57,510 bases of DNA from contig NZ_JAQYWB010000040.1 of the NCBI RefSeq assembly GCF_030145185.1, positions 1 through 57,510 of the forward strand. Direction: 5' to 3'. The stretch's first letter is position 1. Every line of letters starts with the position of its first letter. Below are positions 26,226 to 34,752 of the stretch, in pieces. Source of the stretch: Desulfoluna sp. (GTDB lineage Bacteria; Desulfobacterota; Desulfobacteria; Desulfobacterales; Desulfolunaceae). Below the pieces are notes generated by a model. That model ran no database searches. It saw only the letters and a program-made list of their open reading frames with translations, and was not told the origin of the DNA. The translations under genes and the position numbers were made by a program.

Positions 26226-26254
26226 GTTATAGCATTGGCTTTCGGGTTGATCAA
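26226..26254 (-). promoter_or_regulatory. Promoter of tRNA-Leu copy C
   Basis: Reverse-strand TTGATC (26249-26254) and TATAAC (26226-26231) with a 17-base spacer. The surrounding sequence has diverged from copies A and B but the hexamers are kept. Confidence 0.7.
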
Positions 26255-26452
26255 GCCTTTTTGCAGGGGGTTTTACCTTTTTTTTAAAAGATATTTTAAG
26301 GCGCTTGAAGCATTCAGAAAATGTGTGGGACGTTGATCCTCGGCTGGCGCTTGATCGTTGATCGGACGAGGCTCGATGGACTGATGGCGCGTCTTTTGCC
26401 GGGCTTATTCCGGCGGTATCCGGGAGGCTATAGCGCTTATGCGACAAATAAA

Positions 26453-26485
26453 AAACCCCCGTCTTGTGTTCACAAGACGGGGGTT
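26453..26485 (-). terminator. Terminator of tRNA-Leu copy D
   Basis: Long perfect stem (acccccgtcttgtg / cacaagacgggggt), followed on the reverse strand by a T-run. Confidence 0.92.
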
Positions 26486-26491
26486 TATATA

Positions 26492-26576
26492 TGGTGCCGA
26501 AGGGGAGACTTGAACTCCCACGGGTCGCCCCACACGGCCCTCAACCGTGCGCGTCTACCAATTCCACCACTTCGGC
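26492..26576 (-). tRNA. tRNA-Leu (GAG), copy D (adjacent to secG)
   Basis: 85 nt. Differs from copies A-C by G1-C72 in the acceptor stem, U11 in the D-stem and GGGGCGACCCG in the variable arm. It starts 10 bases after the secG stop on the same strand, so it is probably processed from the secG transcript. secG followed by tRNA-Leu(GAG) also occurs in Escherichia coli (secG-leuU), which marks this copy as the likely ancestral one. Confidence 0.97.
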
Positions 26577-26586
26577 AAATCTGCGT

Positions 26587-26886
26587 TTATTCGCTCTGTG
26601 TATCTGCAGGAGCACTCTGCTCGGCGGCAGGAGGTGCTGTGATCACGGAGTCGGTTTTCTGTGTGCCTGAGTCATAGGCAAGGAAGAGCGATGTGACCAT
26701 GAAAATGACCGCAATGGCTGTGGTTGCCTTGCTCAAAAAAGTGGCTCCACCTGAGGGACCGAAGAGCGTTTGGCTGCTCCCGCCACCGAAGGAGGCTCCC
26801 ATGTCGGCGCCTTTTCCTGTTTGGAGAAGGACAATGAGAATCAGGCCAACACAGACCAGAATATGAATTATTTTAACAAAAAGCAT
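26587..26886 (-). CDS. secG: Preprotein translocase subunit SecG
   Basis: Small inner-membrane subunit of SecYEG. 99 residues with two hydrophobic helices (VKIIHILVCVGLILIVLL and ATTAIAVIFMVTSLFLA) around the conserved loop GKGADMGASFGGGSSQTLFG. The C-terminal tail is Ala/Pro/Gln-rich. It follows tpiA by 21 bases and precedes tRNA-Leu copy D, a classical gene order. Confidence 0.95.
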   Translation of the reverse strand: MLFVKIIHILVCVGLILIVLLQTGKGADMGASFGGGSSQTLFGPSGGATFLSKATTAIAVIFMVTSLFLAYDSGTQKTDSVITAPPAAEQSAPADTQSE

Positions 26887-26907
26887 GGGTTAGCCATCCA
26901 TTTATCA

Positions 26908-27666
26908 TCATTTGTATCGAACAATCCCACTGAAGGATTCAGTTTCGAGGCTGGCTCCTCCGACGAGGGCACCGTCCACATCTTCAAGGGCCATTAATTC
27001 AGCTATGTTGCCTGATTTGACGCTGCCACCATATAGGATCCTCATGGCATTGGCAAGTTCTTTCTGGAAGCCGTCAGCGACAACTTTCCTCAAAAAGGCA
27101 TGAACTTCCTGGACCATTTCGGGAGTGGCCGTGTTGCCTGTGCCGATGGCCCAGACGGGCTCGTAAGCGAGGACTGCCGAAGACAGTTCAGCGGCAGACA
27201 ACCCTTTTAATCCCATTTTGACCTGGGTTTCGAGAACCTCGAAGGTTTTTTCCGCCTTTCGTTCTTCATCGGTTTCACCGATGCAGATCACGGGAATCAG
27301 GCCAGCGGAAAGGGCTGCTTTAAGCTTGGCGTTGACGGTTTCGTCGGTTTCACCGAAGAACTGGCGTCGTTCTGAGTGCCCGATGATGACGTGGGTGCAA
27401 CCACAGGATCGGATCATTTCGGCGGATATTTCTCCGGTCCAGGCACCTTTGGTTTCCCAGAACATGTCTTGGGCGGCCACGGCAATTGGGCTGGTCTTCA
27501 GGCATTCACAGACGGGGTAAAGGGCGGTGAATGTGGGGGCCACCATCACGTCCACATCGATGTCTGCGGGGATGGCTTTATTCAGCGCCTCTGCAAAAGC
27601 GATGGATTCGGCACAATCCTTATGTAGTTTCCAGTTGCCGGCGATGAGGGGGGTACGGTTTGCCAT
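26908..27666 (-). CDS. tpiA: Triosephosphate isomerase
   Basis: Interconverts dihydroxyacetone phosphate and glyceraldehyde 3-phosphate. 252 residues. Active-site lysine in GNWKLHKD, histidine in HVIIGHSERRQFFGE and glutamate in LAYEPVWAIGTG are present, as is the phosphate-binding YGGSVK. AAGGAG lies about 8 bases upstream. A strong stem-loop fills the gap between it and gapA. Confidence 0.98.
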   Translation of the reverse strand: MANRTPLIAGNWKLHKDCAESIAFAEALNKAIPADIDVDVMVAPTFTALYPVCECLKTSPIAVAAQDMFWETKGAWTGEISAEMIRSCGCTHVIIGHSERRQFFGETDETVNAKLKAALSAGLIPVICIGETDEERKAEKTFEVLETQVKMGLKGLSAAELSSAVLAYEPVWAIGTGNTATPEMVQEVHAFLRKVVADGFQKELANAMRILYGGSVKSGNIAELMALEDVDGALVGGASLETESFSGIVRYK

Positions 27667-27682
27667 ACGAATCTCCTTAACG

Positions 27683-27708
27683 GTCGGACCGGCCTTAGCC
27701 GGTCCGAC
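27683..27708 (-). promoter_or_regulatory. Intercistronic stem-loop between gapA and tpiA
   Basis: Perfect 11-bp stem (gtcggaccggc / gccggtccgac) with a 4-base loop, occupying half of the 50-base gap, directly before the tpiA AAGGAG. It lacks a T-run, so it is more likely an mRNA processing or stabilising element, or a leaky attenuator, than a full terminator. Confidence 0.7.
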
Positions 27709-27716
27709 ACGGGTGA

Positions 27717-28718
27717 TTACAGTTTGGATGCGATCATGGCGGCCAGGTCGACCATGCGGGTGGAGTAACCGGCTTCGTTGTCGTACCAGGAGAGGACCTT
27801 CACCATGCCGTCGATGACGTCGGTGGAAGGGGCATCAACGCTTGAAGACGCGGGGCACCCATTGAAATCGATGGAGACAAGGGGCGCTTCGCAGTAATCA
27901 AGGATCCCTTTGAGCTCGTTGTCGGCAGCCTTTTTAAAGGCGGCATTGATTTCTTCTTTGGTGGCAGGCTTTTCCAGGTTTACCACCAGGTCTACCAGGG
28001 AGACGTTGGGGGTAGGGACGCGGATGGACATGCCGTTGAGCTTGCCCTTGAGCTCGGGGAGTACGAGGGCCACGGCTTTGGCGGCACCGGTGGTGGTGGG
28101 AACCATGGAGCAACCGGCGGCGCGGGCACGCCTGAGATCCTTGTGGGGGGCGTCCAGGATACGCTGATCCCCGGTGTAGGAATGGATGGTGGTCATCAGG
28201 CCTTCTTTGATACCGAAGGCTTCATGGAGCACCTTGGCGACAGGCGCCAGGCAGTTGGTGGTACAGGACGCGTTGGAGACGATGTGGTGATTGGCCGCAT
28301 CGTAGTTTGCATCGTTAACGCCCATGACAATGGTGGTGTCGGGGTTGGTGGCGGGGGCGGAGATGATGACTTTTTTTGCGCCGGCGGCCAGGTGCTTGGA
28401 GGCACCGTCCCGGTCACGGAAGAAACCGGTGCATTCCATGGCGATGGCCACGTCCAGTTCTTTCCATGGCAGGTTTGATGGATCTTTTTCTGCGGTAACG
28501 CGAATTTCTTTGCCGTTTACGATGATTCCGTTTTCGGCGGCTTTTACTTCGCCGTCGAAACGACCGTGTACGGAATCATAGGCCAGAAGGTGGGCGATGG
28601 TTGCAATGTCGGTGAGGTCGTTGATGGCAACCACTTCAACCGTAGGGTTGTTGAGGGCTGCTCTGAAAACCATGCGACCGATACGTCCAAATCCGTTGAT
28701 ACCGATTTTGATGCTCAT
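27717..28718 (-). CDS. gapA: Glyceraldehyde-3-phosphate dehydrogenase
   Basis: Phosphorylating glycolytic dehydrogenase. About 333 residues. ATG 28718 with GGAGGAAG upstream is the start; the frame to 28736 adds six unrelated residues. The NAD fold opens with IKIGINGFGRIGRMVFRAA, the active-site cysteine lies in SNASCTTNCLAP, and the C-terminal SWYDNEAGYS is intact. It heads a gapA-tpiA-secG-tRNA unit. Confidence 0.98.
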   Translation of the reverse strand: MSIKIGINGFGRIGRMVFRAALNNPTVEVVAINDLTDIATIAHLLAYDSVHGRFDGEVKAAENGIIVNGKEIRVTAEKDPSNLPWKELDVAIAMECTGFFRDRDGASKHLAAGAKKVIISAPATNPDTTIVMGVNDANYDAANHHIVSNASCTTNCLAPVAKVLHEAFGIKEGLMTTIHSYTGDQRILDAPHKDLRRARAAGCSMVPTTTGAAKAVALVLPELKGKLNGMSIRVPTPNVSLVDLVVNLEKPATKEEINAAFKKAADNELKGILDYCEAPLVSIDFNGCPASSSVDAPSTDVIDGMVKVLSWYDNEAGYSTRMVDLAAMIASKL

Positions 28719-28879
28719 GGGTCTTCCTCCGTCCAACGTTGGGTCAGGACCTGTTGGAGATGTGTTGGTGAAAAATGAAGGTCACGTTTGAAAGGGGCTC
28801 CCGATGTCTGGGGTGCAAGTACATGCAGGCCATCCCAAGGGAATGCGCGGGTGGCTCCTTAAACGTTGATACGGGGATG

Positions 28880-28905
28880 AAGTGAGTGACTCCATCCCCG
28901 CTTCT
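28880..28905. other. Hairpin between the EIIA-type gene and gapA
   Basis: Interrupted stem ggggatg/catcccc with inner agt/act pairs, downstream of the EIIA-type gene on the reverse strand. No T-run. It may be a weak terminator separating rapZ-EIIA from gapA. Confidence 0.4.
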
Positions 28906-28962
28906 ACTTATATCGCGGTCGCCCCGATGGCGATCGTTTATTGCTCGGGTCTCAGGGACAAA

Positions 28963-29373
28963 TCAGCGTTTGGCCCCGTTCAGGATGCTGCTGGCAAGAG
29001 AGATGCTGCGTTTGCCTGTATTTTCGAGTAGATGTGCGGTGGCGGTTAAATCGCCTTTTTTTTGTTTGCCGACCGCTGAGATCAGCAGGGGAAGGTTCAC
29101 CCCTGAGATCACTTCCACCTGGCCTTCCTCAAGAAAAGAGAGGGAGAGGTTGGAGGGGGTTCCGCCAAACATGTCGGTGAGAATCAGCACCCCGTCTCCA
29201 GAGTTAACCTCTTTGATGGCCTTGGCGACTTTGTTGTGCAGGTCATCCACGCTTTTGGTGATGTTGATGGAGACAGGTTTGACCTGCTCCAGGGTCTCTT
29301 TTTGTATGAATTCGGCCGTCTCAATGAGAATTTCACCGAGATTACCGTGGGTAACGACCAGTATGCCAATCAT
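28963..29373 (-). CDS. PTS EIIA component, mannose family (regulatory type)
   Basis: 136 residues, single EIIA-Man domain. MIGILVVTHGNLGE places the phosphorylatable histidine at His9, and LILTDMFGGTPSN is the second family block. No EIIB, EIIC, EIID, HPr or EI gene lies nearby. With rapZ, ptsN and rpoN upstream on the same strand it fits a regulatory phosphorelay rather than sugar uptake; that is inference from context. Confidence 0.92.
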   Translation of the reverse strand: MIGILVVTHGNLGEILIETAEFIQKETLEQVKPVSINITKSVDDLHNKVAKAIKEVNSGDGVLILTDMFGGTPSNLSLSFLEEGQVEVISGVNLPLLISAVGKQKKGDLTATAHLLENTGKRSISLASSILNGAKR

Positions 29374-29424
29374 TTATAAACCTCGTGTGGGGCATCTGTG
29401 CGGGCAGGAAAATCCTGCGGGCAC

Positions 29425-30300
29425 TTATTCATCCTGCCCGATGTCCCGGTGCAGGAGTCGGATATCAGGAAAACGAGCTCTCAGGTGGTTGTGGATTTCG
29501 GTGGCGATGGCCACGCTTCGGTGGCGTCCGCCGGTGCAACCCACCCCCAGAGTGAGATAATGCTTCCCCTCTTTTTGGTACATGGGAATGAGAAAGTCCA
29601 GAAGATCGGTGTACTTCGATAAAAAAGTATGGGTTCCCTCGCCGTTCAGGACAAAGTTTCGAACCGCCGGGGAGAGACCGCTGTGGGGTTTCAGCTCCGG
29701 TACAAAATAGGGATTCTCAAGGAATCGGACGTCCACGACCAGGTCGGCGTCTTCGGGGACGCCGTACTTAAACCCGAAGGAGACGACGGCAATCTTCAAG
29801 GCGATTCCATCGCAGGAGTCGGCGGCCAGATTCGAGATCTCTTTTTTCAGCTTGTGAACGTTGAAGGTTGAGGTGTCTATGATTCGGGTTGCGTCTTCGT
29901 TGCGCAGGGCGAGCAGCTCGTCTCGTTCCTGTTTGATGGCGTCCACGACGCCTTTGTCACCCACGGCCAGGGGATGGGTGCGACGCGTTTGGGAAAACCG
30001 TCTTGTCAGGGTGGCGACGTCTGCTTCGATAAAGATGACCTTCAGCTTGTGACCGGCCTGACGTAAGCCATCGAAAACAGTTCGATAGGATTTGAGAAAG
30101 GTGCGTTCACGAAGGTCCATGCCGAAAGCTATGCCTCGGTAATGGCTATCCTTTTCAATGGGGATTTCCAGAAACTTGGTCAGAAGGGTCACGGGGAGGT
30201 TATCTACGCAATAATAACCAGCATCCTCAAATGCAGCCAGTGCGGTACTTTTTCCGGATCCTGACTGGCCTGTAATGATGAATATGTTGAAGATGTTCAT
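29425..30300 (-). CDS. rapZ: RNase adapter / nucleotide-binding protein RapZ (YvcJ)
   Basis: 291 residues. Walker A is TGQSGSGKSTALAAFEDAG, then YYCVDNLPV. The C-terminal domain has VDVRFLENPYFV and GCTGGRHRSVAIATEI, the segment linked in E. coli RapZ to sensing glucosamine-6-phosphate and binding small RNAs. Whether it controls glmS here is unknown. Lies between ptsN and the EIIA gene, as is common next to rpoN. Confidence 0.95.
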   Translation of the reverse strand: MNIFNIFIITGQSGSGKSTALAAFEDAGYYCVDNLPVTLLTKFLEIPIEKDSHYRGIAFGMDLRERTFLKSYRTVFDGLRQAGHKLKVIFIEADVATLTRRFSQTRRTHPLAVGDKGVVDAIKQERDELLALRNEDATRIIDTSTFNVHKLKKEISNLAADSCDGIALKIAVVSFGFKYGVPEDADLVVDVRFLENPYFVPELKPHSGLSPAVRNFVLNGEGTHTFLSKYTDLLDFLIPMYQKEGKHYLTLGVGCTGGRHRSVAIATEIHNHLRARFPDIRLLHRDIGQDE

Positions 30301-30451
30301 GGAGATAACTCCGTTTGTCGCCCTGATCTATCCTGGGCAAAACAGCCATCAGGCTTTTTGCCTGGTGGGGCGAAGTGTTTCAGCACTTTTTTCTGGCGTA
30401 ATTGCCGATGGCTGGCGCCGTCCGAGTCGAAAGAGAGACGATCTCCGGGGG

Positions 30452-30910
30452 TTAGTTTTTGTTGTCCTCGCTTTGAATAATCGCATGGATTTCATCACGG
30501 GAAGCGGCCGTCATCAATTTTTTGCGGAAGAGATCATTCTTCAGCATCTTTGAGAGCCGTGCCAGGAGTTTAAGATGCTGCCCGGTGGACTGCTCAGGAG
30601 TGACGAGGACAAAAAAGATATGGGCCGGTCGTCCGTCCAGGGAATCAAAATCCACCCCTTGACGGCTCATGCCGAACCCGACCACCATGCGATCCAGTTC
30701 TGCAATTTTTCCATGGGGAATACCAATGCCATCTCCGATGCCGGTACTTCCCAGTTGCTCTCTTTCCATAAGGACCCGAACCAGGTCTGGATGGTGGAGG
30801 CCGGTAAGACTCGCAATGGGAGCGGCGAGTTCTTCCAGAATTCCTTTTTTGTCCCGTGACGTGAGTTCGGGGATAATCGTTTCCAGCTGCAGTACATCAA
30901 GGATTTTCAT
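30452..30910 (-). CDS. ptsN: PTS EIIA-Ntr nitrogen regulatory protein
   Basis: 152 residues. The phospho-acceptor histidine lies in GDGIGIPHGKI, with FFVLVTPEQSTGQHLKLLARLSK (only part of the block quoted by families) forming the second half of the domain; the core is LVTPEQSTGQHLKLLA. Typical partner of RpoN in nitrogen/carbon and potassium regulation. A terminator at 31124-31154 separates it from hpf, so it starts its own transcript. Confidence 0.95.
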   Translation of the reverse strand: MKILDVLQLETIIPELTSRDKKGILEELAAPIASLTGLHHPDLVRVLMEREQLGSTGIGDGIGIPHGKIAELDRMVVGFGMSRQGVDFDSLDGRPAHIFFVLVTPEQSTGQHLKLLARLSKMLKNDLFRKKLMTAASRDEIHAIIQSEDNKN

Positions 30911-31123
30911 AATGATTCACCCAGAGAGTGTCTATTGGCCTGTCCGGCGGTGTGTTTTGTTATCAGTCCAGTGTATTCGACCATGCTCCGTCACCTGTGT
31001 ACGGGGCGTCCGGCAGGTTTGGGACCTCTACTTTCATATCAGTGGATGGCCCATCTTTCAAGACCTGATGCGTGCGGTAACGTCGAGATTCTCGGAGCGG
31101 CCGCACCTGATTTTGCCCATGAA

Positions 31124-31154
31124 AAAAGGTGCCTGCACCGAGCAGGCACCTTTT
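31124..31154 (-). terminator. Terminator downstream of hpf
   Basis: Perfect 13-bp stem (aaaaggtgcctgc / gcaggcacctttt) with a 5-base loop; A/T tails on both sides. It ends the rpoN-hpf transcript 125 bases after hpf. The rest of 30911-31278 shows no gene and probably holds the ptsN promoter. Confidence 0.9.
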
Positions 31155-31278
31155 AAATGGGAATTTTTTAGCCGATATAGCCGAAGTTGTCAAATAGGTT
31201 TAACCCTGTTCAGGTGTCCGGCTATCTTGCCATATGAGGGCGTGGTGCCCAATGAATCAGCGATGGGATGCCAGGGGA

Positions 31279-31695
31279 TCAGGCCAGTTGACGATCGTCA
31301 TCGGAATCGAATTCGTCAAAATCGTCCAGATCATCAACATCATCCACATCAACAGGGGCTTCGTTGATCTCTTCGGCCAGGGTCGGGCGGATCCCAGGAT
31401 TGCCTGTTTTCCGGGCCTGAAGTTTCTTTTTATTTTTGGAAAGCTGCTGCTTGATTTTATCCACGGCGAGGTCGATGGCAGCATACATGCCTTCGCTTGT
31501 CTCGGTGGCGTGGACGATTGTCCGGCCGCTGGTCACATTGATTTCGGTAATGTGCCGAATCTTCTCCACGGAGAAGACGACGTTGGCTTCGGACGGGGCG
31601 TCAAGCAGTTTCTCTATACGTTCCAGCTTTTTGGCGGCGTATGCTTTGAGTGCATCGGAAGGGTCAATGTTCTTAAATGTTACAGATACTTGCAT
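31279..31695 (-). CDS. hpf: Ribosome hibernation promoting factor
   Basis: 138 residues. The N-terminal YfiA/HPF fold starts MQVSVTFKNIDPSDALKAYA and includes ITEINVTSGRTIVHATE and YAAIDLAVDKIKQQL. The long-HPF C-terminal dimerisation domain is absent; instead there is a strongly acidic tail (VDVDDVDDLDDFDEFDSDDD). It follows rpoN by 11 bases, the usual order. Confidence 0.93.
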   Translation of the reverse strand: MQVSVTFKNIDPSDALKAYAAKKLERIEKLLDAPSEANVVFSVEKIRHITEINVTSGRTIVHATETSEGMYAAIDLAVDKIKQQLSKNKKKLQARKTGNPGIRPTLAEEINEAPVDVDDVDDLDDFDEFDSDDDRQLA

Positions 31696-31706
31696 AGATG
31701 AACCTC

Positions 31707-33143
31707 CTAGTATTGTTTTCGTTTGCTTGACGGCAATATTTTCATTGCCTCACGGTACTTGGCGACCGTGCGTCTTGCGATATCTACGTTGGCCTCCTTT
31801 ACCAGAATTTGAACAATTTTTTCATCGCTGAAGGGTTTTTTTGGATTCTCCCCTTCAATAATCAGCTTGATTTTGTTCTGCACACTGGCCGATGCAATGG
31901 CAGCACCATGAACACGATTGATGGAGCTGTTGAAAAAGTATTTCAGCTCAAAGATACCCTGAGGCGTAAAGGCGTACTTGTTGGTGGTGACCCGGCTGAT
32001 GGTGGACTCGTGCATGCCGATATCCTGGGCCACATCCCTCAGTACCATGGGCTTCAGATGGGAAATCCCCTTGTCAAAGAACTCGGCCTGAAATTTCAGG
32101 ATGCTCTCCATCACGCTGTAGATGGTTTTCTGCCGCTGGTGGATGCTCTTGATGAGCCATGCGGCAGAACGCATCTTGTCTTGCAGATAGTCCCTCGTGT
32201 CACTGGGAATATCCTGACCTTTGGAGAGAGCCTGTCGGTAGTAGGGGTTCACGCGGAGTCGAGGCATGCCGTCGTCGTTGAGGGCGATGATGAATTCACC
32301 CTCCTCTTTGTAGACGTAGATGTCCGGGGTAATATAATGGGGCTCTTCGGTGCTGAACGGGCGGCCTGGCTTGGATTCAAACTCCTTGATAATGTTCACA
32401 GTGGAGATGATACTGGGCAGGCTGATTTTCAGGGCTTTGCTGATGGCCTTGTAGTTTTTATTCTCCAGCTCTTTGATGTGATGGGTCACGATCTCTTTCA
32501 TGACCCGGGTCTCCACGCCGAAATGGCGGGCCTGAATCAAGAGACATTCCCCTAAGTTCCGTGCGCAGATGCCGGGGGGATCAAAGGTCTGAAGCTCTTC
32601 CAGGACATCTTCTACGAGCTCTACTGAATGGCCGCACTCTTCCGAGATCTCTTCGACCGTGGCGGTGAGGTACCCGTCACTGCTCAGGTTACCGATGATG
32701 AGGCAACCAATCTCCTCGGTGTCATTGTCCGGGCAGGTCATCAGAAGTTGCCAGAGAAGGTGATCATCCAGCGATTTTTTCTGTGAAATAAAGGCTTCGT
32801 ATTTCGGGGCCTCTTTCTGCTCGGATTCATACTGGGCCTTGCCCGTGGAGTTGTATTCTCCCAGGTAGTTGTCCCAGTCAATGTCACTGCCAATTTTTTC
32901 GTCGATCTTTACCTCGGAAGTTGAATTATCTTCCGGTACCGGCTTCTCGTCCTCGTGGCTTTCCGATTCCCGTTGTGCTGTCTCCTGAATCTCTTCAAGG
33001 GCCGGGTTTTCTTCCAGCTCCTGCGAGATGGCATCGACCAGCTCGAGACGGGAGAGTTGCAGGAGTTTGATGGCCTGCTGAAGCTGGGGGGTCATCACCA
33101 GTTGTTGGGAGAGGCGCAGCTGTTGCCTGAGTTCCATTGCCAT
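31707..33143 (-). CDS. rpoN: RNA polymerase sigma-54 factor
   Basis: About 478 residues. ATG 33143 gives the standard opening MAMELRQQLRLSQQLVMTPQ; the frame to 33176 adds unrelated residues. Region I is Gln/Leu-rich, region II is acidic (residues about 50-110), the core-binding and DNA-binding domains follow, and the C-terminal RpoN box reads ARRTVAKYREAMKILPSS. It is the partner of the PilR-type activator and of the promoter at 46816-46831. Confidence 0.98.
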   Translation of the reverse strand: MAMELRQQLRLSQQLVMTPQLQQAIKLLQLSRLELVDAISQELEENPALEEIQETAQRESESHEDEKPVPEDNSTSEVKIDEKIGSDIDWDNYLGEYNSTGKAQYESEQKEAPKYEAFISQKKSLDDHLLWQLLMTCPDNDTEEIGCLIIGNLSSDGYLTATVEEISEECGHSVELVEDVLEELQTFDPPGICARNLGECLLIQARHFGVETRVMKEIVTHHIKELENKNYKAISKALKISLPSIISTVNIIKEFESKPGRPFSTEEPHYITPDIYVYKEEGEFIIALNDDGMPRLRVNPYYRQALSKGQDIPSDTRDYLQDKMRSAAWLIKSIHQRQKTIYSVMESILKFQAEFFDKGISHLKPMVLRDVAQDIGMHESTISRVTTNKYAFTPQGIFELKYFFNSSINRVHGAAIASASVQNKIKLIIEGENPKKPFSDEKIVQILVKEANVDIARRTVAKYREAMKILPSSKRKQY

Positions 33144-33290
33144 AACTACAACTTCACGGTTTCCATTACGGTTCACACAGTTGGGTTGCCAGTCGCATCG
33201 CTATTGATACGCCGACCGAAGCCGCCTGTCGGACGGTTCAATCCATCGAAATATTTCGGGCGCCTCCATGGTGCAGAGAGGCGCTGACTC

Positions 33291-34013
33291 TCAAAGGGTA
33301 AAGCTTTCGCCCAGATAAATACGGCGGGCGATATCACTGGATGCTATTTCCTCGGGGGAGCCGGTTGCAATGACTTTCCCATCGCTCATGATATATGCGT
33401 TGTCACAGACGCCCAGGGTTTCACGGACGTTGTGGTCTGAGATCAGCACTCCGATGCCATTTTCCTTGAGCATGGCAATAATATTTTGGATGTCGATCAC
33501 CGCAATGGGATCGACGCCTGCAAAGGGTTCGTCCAGGAGAAAAAAGGCCGGCTTGATGGCCAGGACCCGGGTGATCTCAAGTCGCCTGCGTTCTCCGCCT
33601 GACAGCACTGCCGCCTTGCGATCTGCCAGGTGGCTGATGCGGAGCTCTGCCAGAAGGGTCTCAAGGCGTTCTTCCTGTTCCTGCTTAGAGATGTTGAGCA
33701 GCTCCAGGATGGCCATGACGTTGTCCCGTACCGACAGGGATTTGAAGATGGACGATTCCTGGGGAAGGTAGCCGACCCCGCATCGTGCCCGTTTGTAGAC
33801 CGGGTAGTCAGTGATTTCCTGTTCGTCAATGAACACGGTGCCTGAATCCGGGCGTACAATACCCGCAGCCATGTAAAAGGTGGTGGTCTTTCCGGCGCCG
33901 TTGGGTCCGAGGAGCCCGATGACCCGATTGCTCTCCACATGAATGGAGACACCGTCCACAACGGCACGACCGCCGTATGTTTTTACAAGGCTGTTTAAAA
34001 CAAGCTCTGTCAT
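33291..34013 (-). CDS. lptB: LPS export ABC transporter ATPase
   Basis: Powers extraction of LPS from the inner membrane with LptF/LptG (not in the window). 240 residues. Walker A GLLGPNGAGKTTTFYM, signature VLSGGERRRLEITR and Walker B FFLLDEPFAGVDPIAV are typical of LptB, as is GVGYLPQESSIFK. It lies between lptA and rpoN, the common order. Confidence 0.97.
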   Translation of the reverse strand: MTELVLNSLVKTYGGRAVVDGVSIHVESNRVIGLLGPNGAGKTTTFYMAAGIVRPDSGTVFIDEQEITDYPVYKRARCGVGYLPQESSIFKSLSVRDNVMAILELLNISKQEQEERLETLLAELRISHLADRKAAVLSGGERRRLEITRVLAIKPAFFLLDEPFAGVDPIAVIDIQNIIAMLKENGIGVLISDHNVRETLGVCDNAYIMSDGKVIATGSPEEIASSDIARRIYLGESFTL

Positions 34014-34224
34014 AAAATCCCGATCTTTCCTCTTCGCGTCTGTTTTCTTATTCGGGCCTTTTCAAAAGGATCATGCATCCTTTGCCGATATCAAGAGCAA
34101 CCCGCCCTCTTTGTCTGTTCAGCTTTTTTAGGATGTGACTCACCATACCACACGGGGTTTGAAAAAGCACTTGGCTTGTTGCCCCAATCCCTGGCGGGAG
34201 CACCGACTCCCAAGGCTTCAAGCT

Positions 34225-34752
34225 TTATGGTGTCTTTTCATCCGGGGCAAAGGAAAATCCTTTTTCTCCGGGGACAAGTTTGACCTCAACCCGTTGGCTG
34301 GCGTCGCTGTCCACGTTGATGGCCCCGGATTGACGATTGATGACAATGGTTTTCCCTGTGAGGGTGTTTTCACCGCTGACCACGCGGGGTGGGCCTCCGG
34401 TGAGGGTGACCACCTCTTTGCGGAGGTCGTAGACGGCTTTCTCGGATGTGGTTCGTTTCTCCTCAAAGACCATGATCACGTTGCCTTCGGCCTCGATGAG
34501 GGAGAGCCCCTTGGTGGTGTCGCCTTTCTGTTTGCCGTCTTCGTAATGAAGCTGGACTTTGTCGGCGGTGAGGATGGCTCCGTCCCGGGTGATACGGACA
34601 TTGCCGGAGAAGAGGGCGTAGCGACCCTGGCTGTCTGAGGTGAGGTGATCGGCATTGATGCCGATTTCACCCTCCACAGCGCTTCCGACACCGGGCAGGG
34701 CAAGCAGGATCAGCAGGAGAACCCAGAGGTGTTTACCGGGGAAGTGTTTCAT
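34225..34752 (-). CDS. lptA: LPS transport periplasmic protein LptA
   Basis: 175 residues with an N-terminal signal peptide (LWVLLLILLALPGVGSAV). The OstA-like beta-jellyroll repeats read INADHLTSDSQGRYALFSGN and VRITRDGAILTADKVQLHYE. Bridges LptC and the outer-membrane LptD. Its start overlaps the end of lptC by 20 bases. Confidence 0.93.
   Translation of the reverse strand: MKHFPGKHLWVLLLILLALPGVGSAVEGEIGINADHLTSDSQGRYALFSGNVRITRDGAILTADKVQLHYEDGKQKGDTTKGLSLIEAEGNVIMVFEEKRTTSEKAVYDLRKEVVTLTGGPPRVVSGENTLTGKTIVINRQSGAINVDSDASQRVEVKLVPGEKGFSFAPDEKTP

Noticed and set aside
24557-26576. CRISPR-like periodic repeats
   Set aside because: The regularly recurring 85-base unit is tRNA-Leu, not a CRISPR repeat. 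Spacing is irregular and no cas gene is present. No CRISPR array was seen anywhere in the window.
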